Part shown: one piece after another, positions 20,661 through 30,568 of the stretch
Layout: each line of letters opens with the position of its first letter
Position numbering within the stretch: position 1 is the stretch's first letter
Assembly (NCBI GenBank): GCA_934047225.1
Contig: OW204001.1
Coordinates: forward strand, 7,672,201 to 7,736,200
Source: Ypsolopha sequella
Lineage: Eukaryota > Arthropoda > Insecta > Lepidoptera > Ypsolophidae
Direction: 5' to 3'
Length of the DNA stretch: 64,000 bases
Translations under genes and position numbers: made by a program
Notes under the pieces: generated by a model
Database searches by the model: none
Told to the model about the DNA's origin: nothing
The model's input: the letters and a program-made list of their open reading frames with translations, nothing else

Positions 20661-20800
20661 CGTTGAAGCTTCCAACCTCGGATTTCAGCGCTGGTATACT
20701 TCACATGATTGTTTAAGTATTCAAAAACCATGAAAGAATCCACTTTAGGTAGATTATCTGACTGTCCTTTTTCGAATCCATCTTCCAATTTGTTGCTCAT
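20661..20800 (-). CDS. YqaJ-like nuclease of ISL2EU element, exon 1
   Basis: First coding exon, giving MSNKLEDGFEKG to GWKLQ and two bases of the Arg47 codon. The donor is CAACG followed by GTAAGTACC and matches the phase needed by the exon at 20251. The frame is also open further upstream (to an ATG at 20998), but that stretch is GC-rich, basic and overlaps the inferred promoter and inverted end. I therefore chose the ATG at 20800, whose product begins with ordinary acidic residues. No domain falls in this exon. A longer N-terminus cannot be excluded. Confidence 0.75.
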
Positions 20801-20879
20801 TATTACAGAACACCGAAACAATAAACCGATAATGCATAAAACTCGAAAAAAAACCGAGTGTTCGCTACTAATCACGAAT

Positions 20880-20960
20880 GTGCGTACTGGACGACTGCGA
20901 TCGCGCGGGGTCTGTGTGTGATGACGACATCGGTATCCACGGGCGGGAGGCGCGCGTTTT
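20880..20960 (-). promoter_or_regulatory. GC-rich subterminal promoter of nuclease gene
   Basis: A GC-rich patch upstream of the nuclease start. It is inverted-similar to the patch upstream of the transposase: read on minus, TCGTCATCACACACAGACCC resembles the GTCATCCCACACATACCC at 16.87 kb. A promoter role is inferred from this symmetry. Confidence 0.35.
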
Positions 20961-21030
20961 AAAATCAAGCCCGATAAAATATTAAATAACTTTGCCATTT
21001 ATGGACGGATTTCAAAAAATCAAAAAGTAG

Positions 21031-21712
21031 TGTACTCAGAAAATCATAACACATGCAATGTAATAGTCAAAATTGGATTCTCCCGTTATGTGACTTATCC
21101 TCATTTCTAAACATAATTTAATAATTTAAAAATCTTCGGTATTCATAATGAACATCAAATTAAAATTATGCAAAAGTTATTCCATCACGTTAAATTATCA
21201 AAAAGTTATATTAAAGTAATTATATAACATAACATTTATATAAACGTTTTAAGTAAATCAATTATACAATTGTTTCAAAATTGTGGAATAAACTTTTCTA
21301 AAACAACGTGAAAATAATACAAAAGTCATGTAACCATAATTTTATAACATGAACATTATAAAAATGTTATAATAAACAACAAGTATGCGACTGATATATA
21401 AGTATTGTATAAACGTTTTCAAAATAGCGAAATCGTTTCCGCTTGACTCTAACCTGACTGAAACGTTATTACCACACAAAATATCATCGTGTAAATGTCA
21501 TCGCTGATACTGCTACATAATTTTTCTATATTATAGAATATAATATTTCTATATAAACGTCGTATAAAGTAGTCGTCAAAACGTTTTCATAATTAACTTA
21601 AACGACATAATGGTACAAAAACTAAAATATTATATAATAAACCTCTACAAACTGTTCGGTTGTTACTAAACTGTTATGAAACCCTTATAAACTTAAACCG
21701 TTATACAACGTG
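21031..21712. other. Intergenic, very AT-rich
   Basis: No gene and no recognised repeat. Words such as TATAAACGTTTT and TTATAACAT recur irregularly, so this may be a decayed AT-rich repeat. Confidence 0.4.
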
Positions 21713-21970
21713 TAACAGAAAGGTTTAACCATATTTGAAGAGCTTATTCAGTTAATGGTATAGAACATTTTTTACTATGTAGCCAACACTGAAATCTCGA
21801 AAAAAAAATCTGCCCTTCCATACATTTCGACCGAGGGGCATTACATTTTTCTATGAAACAATAACAAAACTTTTTCGAGATGCAAATTTTGTTCCATAGT
21901 AAAAGTTGTTCTATACCATTGACTGAATAAGCTCCTCAAATATGGTTACACCTTTCTGTTACACGTTGTA
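21713..21970. mobile_element. MITE family B, copy 2
   Basis: TACAACGTGTAACAGAAAGG at left and its inverse at right. About 258 bp, an intact fold-back structure. Confidence 0.85.
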
Positions 21971-22494
21971 TAGCATCTTGACTATATGACGTTTTTGCTA
22001 GTTGGGTATGCGTAAAACGCTTTAGCACTATCTAACTTTATAGTGATTCCTGGATAGGCATTTTACACAAAACTGATACTTATAATATGACTGTATCCGT
22101 GTCTCGTACACATATAATTTTGATGTTTCCTTCAATGCAGTTCCTACATAAAATTACCGTTTGTTTACAGACGGGTGAAAGTGGCACCTGACACGATTAT
22201 TATAGACATTGTACATACATACAATAACCTACAATACTGTCTGTCTGACTGTTTATCCGGTAAGTTTTATTGCTAGAAACATTCCTATGAGGCGGGTGTG
22301 GGTGGCTAAAGCAGATGTTTGGCGTGTGGTCAAATTGGTCAGTCAATACGCCATTTGCAAAGCTATACCGGTTGCTAAGGGTGTAGGGCAGCTGTTATTT
22401 ACGACATAATTTACAAAACAAACTGAACAATACTAAATATATAGTTATTTGTGCAACAAGAGAGCGAAGAAGAAAGAGATACAAAAAAAATAGG
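21971..22494. other. Intergenic, nothing certain
   Basis: No gene was identified. A GC-richer part at about 22290-22400 (GAGGCGGGTGTGGGTGGC) stands out, but it has no inverted partner and no known family that I recognise. Confidence 0.35.
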
Positions 22495-22890
22495 CTTTTT
22501 CGAATCCATTTACTTCACTATAACGTCATCTACGTATTTCATTTTTGGGTAAATGATTATTGAGTATTTGATTAAGATTCTCACTGAAGGAAAACGCGAT
22601 TGGATGAAATTTTCTTGATAGAATTTAATTCCGAAAAGACCTCTAAATTGTTTAATTTTTTCCTGTAATTCTGAAATCCTAACTAATTTCATTGTTAAAC
22701 TGCATTCAAAATGTGGATATTATGTATTTGTAAAGTCTCCTTGAAAATATTTTTGACAAAATAGCTTAGTACATTTTATATTAATAAAAAACCGACTTTT
22801 TGCTACTTTTCTACGAATCCGTCCCACTCGCACTGAGGGTTTTTTCGCATATGGAGTAAAGGGACCGCTACAACTTTTACGCGAGTGCCG
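22495..22890 (-). mobile_element. Dispersed repeat I, inverted partial copy
   Basis: Read on the minus strand it follows the order of the copies at 7294 and 38469: CATATGCGAAAAAACCCTC, then GTAGAAAAGTAGCAAAAAG, and finally CCAATCGCGTTTTCC. The 5' 30 bp are altered. Confidence 0.6.
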
Positions 22891-23372
22891 AGTTTGAATC
22901 CCGAGCAACAAAACGAGCGACAAGAAACAAATCACTTTGCTCTCGTGTGACACATACAACTTTTCACTTCAGAAAATCCAAGATGTAAGAATCGATATTT
23001 TCGAATGAATTAACTGAGATACTCGTATTATGTTAGGAAGTAAGAAGAATCCACTTAGAGAATTTACGTTTGTTTCTCCGGCTTCTTTTTGGATGAAAAA
23101 AATTATTTCTGGCTTGAAACAACAAGTATCCAGAGCCATAAAACGATATAAAAAAAGAAATGCAAATTCGCAGCGTTCTAAATTGAAATACTCGTTTGTT
23201 TATTATTTTGTTTTAATAACTACTTACGTTTGTGTCTTCTCTAAGGAACTGTTATACAACGAGTTTACCAATTATGTACTTCATTCTGTTTTTGTCGACA
23301 TTATTGCAGTTTCATTATCACCAACAATAAGAGAAACATAAGAATAAGGTTCAGATATAAGTAATAATATTT
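22891..23372 (+). other. 103-aa open frame, unrecognised
   Basis: The frame at 23030-23341 begins MLGSKKNPLREFTFVSPASF and has a basic first half and a hydrophobic second half (YSFVYYFVLITTYVCVF). I recognise no family, and there is no splice or promoter evidence. It lies just upstream of repeat N and is probably fortuitous. Confidence 0.25.
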
Positions 23373-23760
23373 TCAATGCAAGTGCTCGTAAGGGCCCACT
23401 TTTTATGCATCAAAACCGAACAGAAAGTCAATTATTTTGCCCTGGGGCTTTATTATTATTTTTTTTAATTTATTTACAATGGTTGGCTAACTTACAGCCT
23501 TTCCTGTGTACCATAAATGGTATACTTTTTTTCTACTGTTTAACGGCTCTGGATACAATCCTTTTAAGCCAATCATAATTTAAAATTCACAAGATTATAT
23601 TTGTTTTATTTCCTCACACTATGCATTGAAAAACGTAGTATGATACACAGGCGTAAGAGCAATAAATTACTCGGCTACGTTTAAAACACTCGCTACGCTC
23701 GTGTTTTAAATCGTCCTCGTAATTTATTCCTTTTCGCCCTTGTAGCATAAACTACTATTA
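23373..23760. mobile_element. Dispersed repeat N, copy 1
   Basis: CAATGCAAGTGCTCGTAAGG, then CATCAAAACCGAACAGAAAG, and ending TCGCCCTTGTAGCATAAACTA. A direct copy lies 3.1 kb downstream at 26509-26910. Includes an internal CACTCGCTACGCTCGTGTTTT palindrome absent from copy 2. Confidence 0.7.
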
Positions 23761-24191
23761 TATTTTCTATGGAATAATATTAAATATCCCACACTCAGTG
23801 TGGCACACCGAGATATAAGATTTTATCTACCTTGCCCTGCCAACGGTTTTATATGAGTGAATGTAGGTATCTCTATTTTAGTTTATTATTACGTATTTAT
23901 ATTATATTGATTTTATAATATTGTAGAGCAAAGCGATTCCTTTTTTTTTATACATTTTCAAGGTCCCTGAAATATTAGTATCCAGGGAAACATAGTTAAT
24001 AAAAAAAATGTGAACATCCTTACTGCGTTGTGAGCGACAACTTGACCCGACGGTTCTGACGCATAATGTCCGATTCGCAAAATGTCATGTTGTCAAAAAA
24101 TGCCCGATCTTGTGATTACAGCTACGTCATGGATGGAGCAGTTCAAGCAGTTTACACTTACATACTTTGTTTTGCTTACTATAAATACCTA
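23761..24191. other. Intergenic, nothing recognised
   Basis: No gene or shared repeat seen in this AT-rich stretch. Confidence 0.45.
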
Positions 24192-24458
24192 TACAACGTG
24201 TAACAGTAAGGTATAGCCATATTTAAAGAGCTTATTCAGTCAATGGTATAGAACAACTTTTACTATGAAGTCAACCATGAAATCTCAAAAAAAAAATCTG
24301 CCCTTCCATACATTTCGGCCGAGCGGCATTGCATTTTCCTATGAAGCGAGTAATTTTTTTTTTCGATATACAGGATTTGTGTCATAGTAAAAGTTGTTCT
24401 ATACCATTGACTGAATAAGCTCTTCAAATATGGTTACACCTTTCTGTTACACGTTGTA
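24192..24458. mobile_element. MITE family B, copy 3
   Basis: TACAACGTGTAACAGTAAGG at left with inverse ACACCTTTCTGTTACACGTT at right. About 267 bp. Confidence 0.85.
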
Positions 24459-24940
24459 TATGTGGAAAATCATAAATAATGTTTATAATATTAAAATTAA
24501 TAATAACACAGTATTTTTTCAAACGGTCATAATGCTACTTTAAGATTTTCTGTCAATACTTGTAAAAAATCTTCCTTTATTTTATTCTAAGATAGGTTTT
24601 CTCGTTCATAAAAGTCAAATTCGGTGCTATGACCTTTTCTGCAAGTAAAAGTTCAGTAAAACCAAGACCTTGTCTTACAACTGGCCTTACCATTTTACCG
24701 CTGATTAGCGCCACTCGCTCGACACTCACGCGCACGAAGCGAGACTGCGCCGGCGCATCCTACCTACCACTCTCACTTTCTGACAATGAACCGCGAAGAG
24801 TTAACAACGCAACAACTAGATCTTTACTTTCTTTTTAAGCATATAAAACTGTTTTCCTGTGGAAATAAACGTTATGGTTGAAACTAGTCCCAAAATTAAT
24901 TGCTAGTGGACGTGGATGGAAGACAGCAAAGAGATAAGAC
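24459..24940. other. Intergenic, nothing recognised
   Basis: A 69-codon plus frame (24629-24838) is Ser/Thr/Leu-rich without a motif. The antisense strand of decayed retroelements often gives such frames. Confidence 0.3.
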
Positions 24941-25490
24941 AGATCTGAGGCATAATGTGAGAAGAGGCAAAATTCCCGGAAAAAGAGCTCCTATATTACC
25001 AAAGATTGTGGCGTGATTTCCATATGTATATACACATTACCTATAAGGGACCCCAGAGTGCTATCATACTCTGGGTCAATCATCCATCCATCAGCCTAGT
25101 TCGTCCACTGCTGGACATAAACCTTTTCAGGACTTTGCCACTCCCGGCGGCCATTCTGGAAGAACTGCCCATACTCACACACGCTGGGCAGGCGGGTTGG
25201 TGAGCGTGGTGCCGGAACCCTCGCACAATGACGTCGCTGCCCGTCACCAGTCTGTTCCATATAAGGCCCGGCTATTAGGGATTGATTTACCGCCATCCAT
25301 CGGTCCCAGGCATGGTGGGCCTCCTGGTTTTTTGCCTGTGAGCTGTCCTCTTACTCTCCCCCGAATTACTTCGAGGGGGTCTCCAAGTAAGATGGTGGTA
25401 CCTCCACAGTCGAGCCCGGCATCAGCTCTACCACCTGTTAACACACATACGCTGGGTGTACATATTAAATAGACGGACATACAGCCAAGA
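24941..25490. repeat. Retroelement-type repeat fragment
   Basis: Contains CCTAGTTCGTCCACTGCTGG followed by ACATAAACCTTTTCAGG. A version of this sequence is common in Lepidoptera as part of a dispersed retroelement. The region is more GC-rich than its surroundings and both strands have short open frames, none convincing. Family assignment is from memory and tentative. Confidence 0.45.
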
Positions 25491-26030
25491 AAAATCTAAT
25501 AATTAAACAGTTTCCGTTTCTCGTTGGAACTGTGTAGACAAGAAACTGAATTGTTATAAGTTACCAACAGCAAAAGAATATCAATTACAAATAAATGGAG
25601 CTTCTAAAATTTCTGATGCCTATATTTATGGGGTGACGGGCGTAATCACGCTCAGTTATTGCTCCGCATTTGTTGACAATCGTGCGATGAAAATCTTCAC
25701 TTTCGCGCCTTCACAACAATTACCGTATTACAAAGTATTGTTCTTTTTGATAACCATTCCATTTTTCACTCGATTACAATCGCTTTTTACAACACTTAAC
25801 TTACATAACTTACATAATTCCTCTGTTCTAAGTTTTTTTTCGAAATCGATGGGAAAATTCTTAATTGTTGTGACAGCTACACTGTTTTTAGAACAGTTTG
25901 AATCTTTTGATGAATTGTTCTGCGCAATATTAAGATACACAATGAAACAATGTATAACTGTTTTGTTTTTATTTAGTAATAAATATTTATATTTGACTTT
26001 ATTTTAGCTTTTCATTTCATTTTATACTCA
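25491..26030. other. 124-aa open frame, unrecognised
   Basis: Plus frame 25633-26007 is hydrophobic (YYKVLFFLITIPFFTRL). The opposite strand 25728-25940 reads KKLRTEELCKLCKLSVVKSD. Neither has a family signature that I recognise, nor splice or poly(A) context, so I make no functional call. Confidence 0.25.
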
Positions 26031-26148
26031 TAAACACAAGGAAAATCACAATTGAGTTATTTTCGATATATATTTCGGCTCACTTTGAGGCCGGCATCAG
26101 TCGAAATATGTATCGAAAATAACTCAATTGTGATTTTCCTTGTGTTTA
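26031..26148. repeat. Palindrome with hammerhead-like core
   Basis: Arms of about 46 bp with one mismatch (AAACACAAGGAAAATCACAA and onward) surround a core. Read on minus, the core is CTGATGC, a GC stem with an AAAG loop, then CCGAAA. This resembles the catalytic core of a hammerhead ribozyme (CUGANGA-stem-GAAA), but has C in place of the last A and an extra base before the stem. A similar core occurs in the palindrome at 36293-36461 with unrelated arms. Confidence 0.5.
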
Positions 26149-26508
26149 AATTTAGTGTATTAAAAGGCTCGATTAGTTACCAATTGTGTAGCCAGTAAAT
26201 TGTTTGCTGATTCTTCCCATTGATGGCTGGTTTAACAACATGTTCGAACTCTTACTCTTTTGTCTTATATTTATTATTACATATCTTCGCATAATTCTCC
26301 TTTTACTATTGTCAAGTTTCCATTGGATTTATAATTTTGTAAGTATCATTATTATCTTTTCTCTGTTATGAATGTTAGTGACTTCTTTATTTATTATATT
26401 ATAATGGGATGGGAGTAACTAGCCTTCACAATGCTGAGTCACAAAATTCTTAGGTTCTTAGGTACTTAGATACTTATGTTTTTTTTTCGTGTCAATAAAT
26501 TATTTTTC

Positions 26509-26910
26509 AATGCAAGTGCTCGTAAAGGCTCACTATTTATGCATCAAAACCGAACAGAAAGTCGATTATTTTGCCCTAGGGCTTTATTATTATTTTTTTT
26601 TTATTTATTTAAGAGAAGTTGGCTAACCTGCAACCTTTCCTGTGTACCATAAATGTGATACTTTTTTCCCCACTGTTTAACGGCTCTGGATACAGTCCTT
26701 TTGAGCCAATCATTAACTTGCAAAATTGTAACAATGTAACTTTCAACTTTAATTATTAAATTGTTTTCTTTGTTTATATTTGTTTTATTTTCTAACACTA
26801 TGCATTGAAAAACGTAGTATGATACACGGGCGTAAGAGCAATAAATTACTCGGTTACGTTTAAAACGTCCTCGTAATTTATTCCTTTTCGCCCTTGTAGA
26901 ATAAACTACT
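26509..26910. mobile_element. Dispersed repeat N, copy 2
   Basis: Same order as the copy at 23373 (ATGCAAGTGCTCGTAAAGG to TTTCGCCCTTGTAGAATAAAC), with a different middle section. Confidence 0.7.
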
Positions 26911-27355
26911 ATTTCAATTCTAGTTTTATGTGGAAACTAAAAATCACCTTGTATTTTTACAAATGTAACACCATGTATTGATTCAGACTTGTTTATAAGA
27001 AGTGAATAAAATTACAAAGTCTATAAGAACAAAATCGCATCAAAAACAACACGCAAAAATTCAATTAAACTAGATGAGATTGGAGAAAAAATCAATCTGC
27101 AAACGAATTATTATAAAACAATTTACGAGTAAAACAACAACCAAATAACAACTGCTGACCTTTTGCTGACAGGCTGACTGCCGTCCTTGAGGAAAAAAGA
27201 AATGTCATAACTACAGGTGTAGGTACTGTCGGCCAAAGTATCACCTGACATCCAAAGGGTCCGTTTGGACTCAAAAAGCTACATTCCCTCGATATTTCCT
27301 AGCAATTTGTGCTAGTTGCGTGTACATAAAAGATACTCTGCAATATATCTTTAAG
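26911..27355. other. Intergenic, nothing recognised
   Basis: No gene, and no repeat shared with other parts of the window. Confidence 0.45.
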
Positions 27356-27776
27356 ACTGTACTTGAGCCTAGAGCATGACCGACCCCAGACTATCTAAGA
27401 TTCGTTTGAAAAAATTCGGACTCTCCTTGTATTGAAAATAATATATTTGATTTATTAATCTTTTCTCTAGGAATCTTACGTATAAACAATGTACTAAGAT
27501 TTATACTTTTGTCAAAAAAAAATGTTTTGCACCATCTATTTTTTTGTTTTCAAACGTTCGCTTCAAGAACGCGGTTAAAAGATCAACTTTATTTTTCTTT
27601 CATAAAATAGGTAATAGAAATATGAAGGTATATCACCTACATTCAATATTTTTTTCCCTACAAAATATTTCAGTATTAGCTAAAAACACAACAATTTGTT
27701 GTTTCGCTCCGTGGTAACTAGTATTACGCGTCCAAGAAAAAGAGGCCAAAGAGCCAACATATAATCGCCTCTATGA

Positions 27777-28135
27777 TAAAATAAACTTTTAACAAAAAAA
27801 TAGCAACCGACTTCAATAGTAACAGCAGTCATTCACTAAAAAGCTAATAATAATTCTATAAAGACCGATGGTACCGAAGCAACACTTTTGCCGACTTCTT
27901 TCTTCCTGAAACGTTATGTTATCTAGAAGTCGGCGTTCTTATATTGGTTTCTATGTTGCTATATCGTAGGAAATACGCCGACTTCTAGATAACATAATGT
28001 TTCAGGAAGAAAGAAGTCGGCAAAAGTGTTGCTTCGGTACCATCGGTCTTTATAGAATTATTATTAGCTTTTTAGTGAATGACTGCTGTTACTATTGAAG
28101 TCGGTTGCTATTTTTTTGTTAAAAGTTTATTTTAT
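27777..28135. repeat. Fold-back with ~158-bp arms and 40-nt loop
   Basis: Left arm 27777-27935 (ATAAACTTTTAACAAAAAAA to GAAGTCGGCG) and right arm 27976-28135 are reverse complements, with one difference noticed (GAAACGTTATG versus GAAACATTATG). Such low divergence implies recent formation or gene conversion. It forms the left end of a longer insertion whose far end, TTTTTGAAGTCGGTTAAAAA at about 28922-28941, is again the inverse of the outer arm. Confidence 0.85.
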
Positions 28136-28924
28136 TTCACATTTTTTAGTGTTGCTGGGTTAAATTGTGAGGTATAGGTAGTTCTTGCAAACGTGGTATT
28201 AATATGAAACGAAGTTCAAGTGAGTATAAGTAGCCATGTTTGAGTAGCTTCCTGCTATCAGCACCCTAACACAACATGATTACCGCAATCTCGAGTTATG
28301 TGCTGTCATCCGTTGAAGAGTTCTACGGTGATGAAGCCAAGATCGAAGGTCAGGTGGGTACGCTGGCAATTTTCAGCAATGCCCTGCAATGAGCACCCTA
28401 ACACAAACTGGTTGCCGCAATCCAAAGTTATGTGCTGTCATCCGTTGAGGAGTTCTATGGTGATGAAGCCAGGATCGAAGGTTAGGTGGGTATTCTGATA
28501 ATCTCCAAGTAATATCCTTGAATCAGCACCCTAACGCAGTGATTGCCGCAATCTCGAGTTATGTGCTCTGATCCGTTGAAGAGTTCTATGGTGAATATGT
28601 TGATGAAGCCAGGATCGAAGGTCAGGTGGAAGAATGTCGATTTTCAAGTAATACCTTGTAATCAGCACCCAAGTACATAGCGATTGCCTCAATTTCGAGA
28701 GATATGCTGTCATTTTCTGAGGAGTTCCACTGCCTATCTCTGAAGACCTTCATCAGATCATGACCAAACCCAAAATGGGACCTACCTGGAAGTATACTCT
28801 TTCAAACAAAAAAAGAATTGTTCAAATCGGTTGGGAAATGACGGAGTTATGGAGTAACAACGCCAAAAAAAAAAAAAAAAAAAAAAAAAAAAACATACAG
28901 TCGAATTGAGAACCGCCTCCTTTT
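28136..28924 (+). mobile_element. Body of inserted element, four ~130-bp imperfect repeats and poly(A)
   Basis: Contains four diverged units of about 125-135 bp, each with ATCAGCACCCTAAC, GCCGCAATCTCGAG, ATGTGCTGTCATCCGTTGA and TGATGAAGCCAGGATCGAAG. They are followed by AAATCGGTTGGGAAATGACGG, a 29-A run at 28865-28893 and GAACCGCCTCC. Repeats of this kind ending in TTGAAGTCGGTT are widespread in Lepidoptera. No protein is encoded. Confidence 0.6.
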
Positions 28925-29013
28925 TGAAGTCGGTTAAAAAGCAAATAAAGTCTTTGCCATCAGACTTGTTGTGCTGGACGGGTAATAAAAAAAGTTGCTA
29001 GGGTATGCCATCC

Positions 29014-29334
29014 ACTTAATGTAATGCAATGAATCATAAATAGTCAGGGCAGGGGTGTTTTGAAAACCAGCGCCGACAGGCATGGTGAAAAACTTGATAC
29101 TTTGATCTACCATTTACATGAGATTTGGCTCGAGCCAGGTTATTGAATTGATTGTCCCGTAATCGTCTAAAGTAAACAGATGAAATATCTAAAAGAACGT
29201 ACATGTCAACCAGTCAATAAAAAGGTATAATTTGAGATTAAGTTGTGGTTAGCATAGTAAGTGCATCGTAAGTGTGCAAGTACAAAGAGTTGATACCAAA
29301 GAGAAAAAGAATCGAAAATCAGACTTTAAAAATC
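29014..29334. other. Intergenic, nothing recognised
   Basis: No gene or repeat recognised. Confidence 0.4.
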
Positions 29335-29550
29335 AGCAAATAGAGTGATGAAAGAAATTTATGGTGGAGTGGCGCAAATGGAGGTACAGAAAGGCCGCCC
29401 TAGAAGGAGGTACGCTGACCAAATTGGTAACATACTGGAAGAAGGGCAATGTCAAAAGAACCCGGAATAGAAGAGCTTGTATGACTGTGATTAAAGGGGC
29501 GAAAGAAAGAGGTGTGTCGTAACAGATGGAAAACTGTAGTCTCTGTCATG
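29335..29550 (+). pseudogene. LINE ORF2 C-terminal fragment
   Basis: Matches the uninterrupted arrangement of the LINE end at 5945-6440: GAAAGAAATTTATGGTGG, then GRPRRRYADQIGNILEEG. A frameshift and a stop (about 29465) are followed by the NRRACMT region and CRNRWKTVVS. It is clearly broken. It shows what the 6-kb copy looked like before its MITE insertion. Confidence 0.55.
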
Positions 29551-29776
29551 TATGTAAAAATAAAAAAAAAAGGTTAACTAATTTCCTACATGAGTATTAA
29601 ACTCGCAATCATTGTCTAAAGTTACCTACCGAATGTTGTTTGTTAGTTAGGTACTGCTTTTGTTTAGTTTTGTTTGTGCAACAGTTCGTGCTTTAATTGC
29701 GATATGCCCATTCACAAACGTTGCAGCAATAGTAAACATGTTGTAATTAGTTATTCGTTATTTGATGTCGATGTCG
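29551..29776. other. Intergenic, nothing recognised
   Basis: No supported feature. Confidence 0.4.
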
Positions 29777-30150
29777 CAGGCAAATAGTAAAATTCGACAT
29801 GTTACAAACGCCGTCGTCAGTTTCTAAACGCTCGCTGTTTTGAAATTTGCTTTTCAGCAAATTGTAAAATGCCCGCTGTTTTATGATTTGCTGAAGGCTA
29901 ATTGTAAAATGACTTTGTAAAATAGGTGCGACAACGAGCTGAGCGAGGAGGAGCGTGTTAGGTTTACATGTAAATACATATTAGGATCCGAGCGAAGTGG
30001 AGCGGAGCGGAGCGACCCTTAATAGTTTTAACAGAATTACTACATGCCAAGGCAAATTATAAAATGCCGAATTTATGATGAAGATACGTCAAATTGCAAA
30101 ATAGCGAGAGTTTGGAAAATGATGACGCCGTTTGTAAATTTGACAAGACA
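29777..30150. mobile_element. Non-autonomous element O, copy 1
   Basis: The left end GGCAAATAGTAAAATTCG and AACGCCGTCGTCAG are inverted at the right as TGACGCCGTTTGTAAATTTG. The middle contains GTGCGACAACGAG, TTAGGTTTACATGTAAA and GAGCGAAGTGGAGCGGAGCGG. Copy 2 is at 48285-48689 and an internal fragment at 49618-49740. Confidence 0.7.
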
Positions 30151-30560
30151 TGTGCTATAGGACTAGGTGTCGTAGATAGAGCACCCACCTTTTGGGCCAC
30201 CCAGCGCAACGTCATCCGAAAATGGCACCTATTGAGTATTTCTCTTAAACGGAATATCTAAGATTATGAGAAAAAAAAATGTTATTTAAACTTTAAAGAA
30301 TTACTTCATTGCAAGACATTATTCTCGCGTATACAGGTTGATAATGAATCCCCTAGCTATAACTATTCAAAGGAAACTATTTTATGTTCGAAATTAAAAT
30401 TATATGTTTTGTTACTTTTGTCTTGTTTCATAGTAAAAAATAAAGATATCGACCATCAAAGTCGATCGGGAGGGAGGGTGCATTGCTAAGGGCGGGTGCC
30501 AAAGGCGTCGGGAATGTTTTTCATTGATGGCTGGGGTTCGTTGGCTCGTTGCGGGGAAGA

Positions 30561-30568
30561 CTCTAAAG
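30561..30568. other. Target-site duplication of hAT element, left
   Basis: CTCTAAAG immediately before the left end. It is identical to the octamer after the right end, as expected for hAT insertion. Confidence 0.9.

Larger units (their letters stand above)
16770..21030. mobile_element. ISL2EU-type DNA transposon, about 4.2 kb
   Basis: Two convergent genes share this block: a THAP plus DDE transposase on the plus strand and a YqaJ-like nuclease on the minus strand. Their coding ends lie 51 bp apart if the transposase frame is followed past its stop, and their poly(A) signals lie between them. This gene pair is the hallmark of the ISL2EU group of eukaryotic DNA transposons. The outer regions show imperfect inverted similarity: GTCATC followed by CACACA and then CCCC/GGGG-GCGCGA at about 16873-16902 on the left, inverted at about 20885-20915 on the right. 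Looser similarity extends outward (AAATC.G.C..AAATG.C). The exact termini and target duplication could not be fixed by eye, so the limits are approximate. Confidence 0.75.
27356..29013 (-). mobile_element. Dispersed element L, copy 2, split by an insertion
   Basis: Inverted relative to 9725-10200. The part 27356-27776 and the part 28925-29013 are continuous in the other copies. The 1.15 kb between them is a separate insertion that begins with a near-perfect palindrome. The junction falls in the stretch between CATAGAGGCG and TTTATTTG of the consensus. Confidence 0.7.

Noticed and set aside
20801..20998. Longer N-terminus of the nuclease from the ATG at 20998
   Set aside because: The extension overlaps the GC-rich inverted region and inferred promoter, and its translation (Arg-rich, then a hydrophobic run) shows no domain. 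It remains possible.
28298..28713. Short frames in the 130-bp repeats
   Set aside because: Frames repeat with the non-coding units and shift between them. They look like part of a non-autonomous element.
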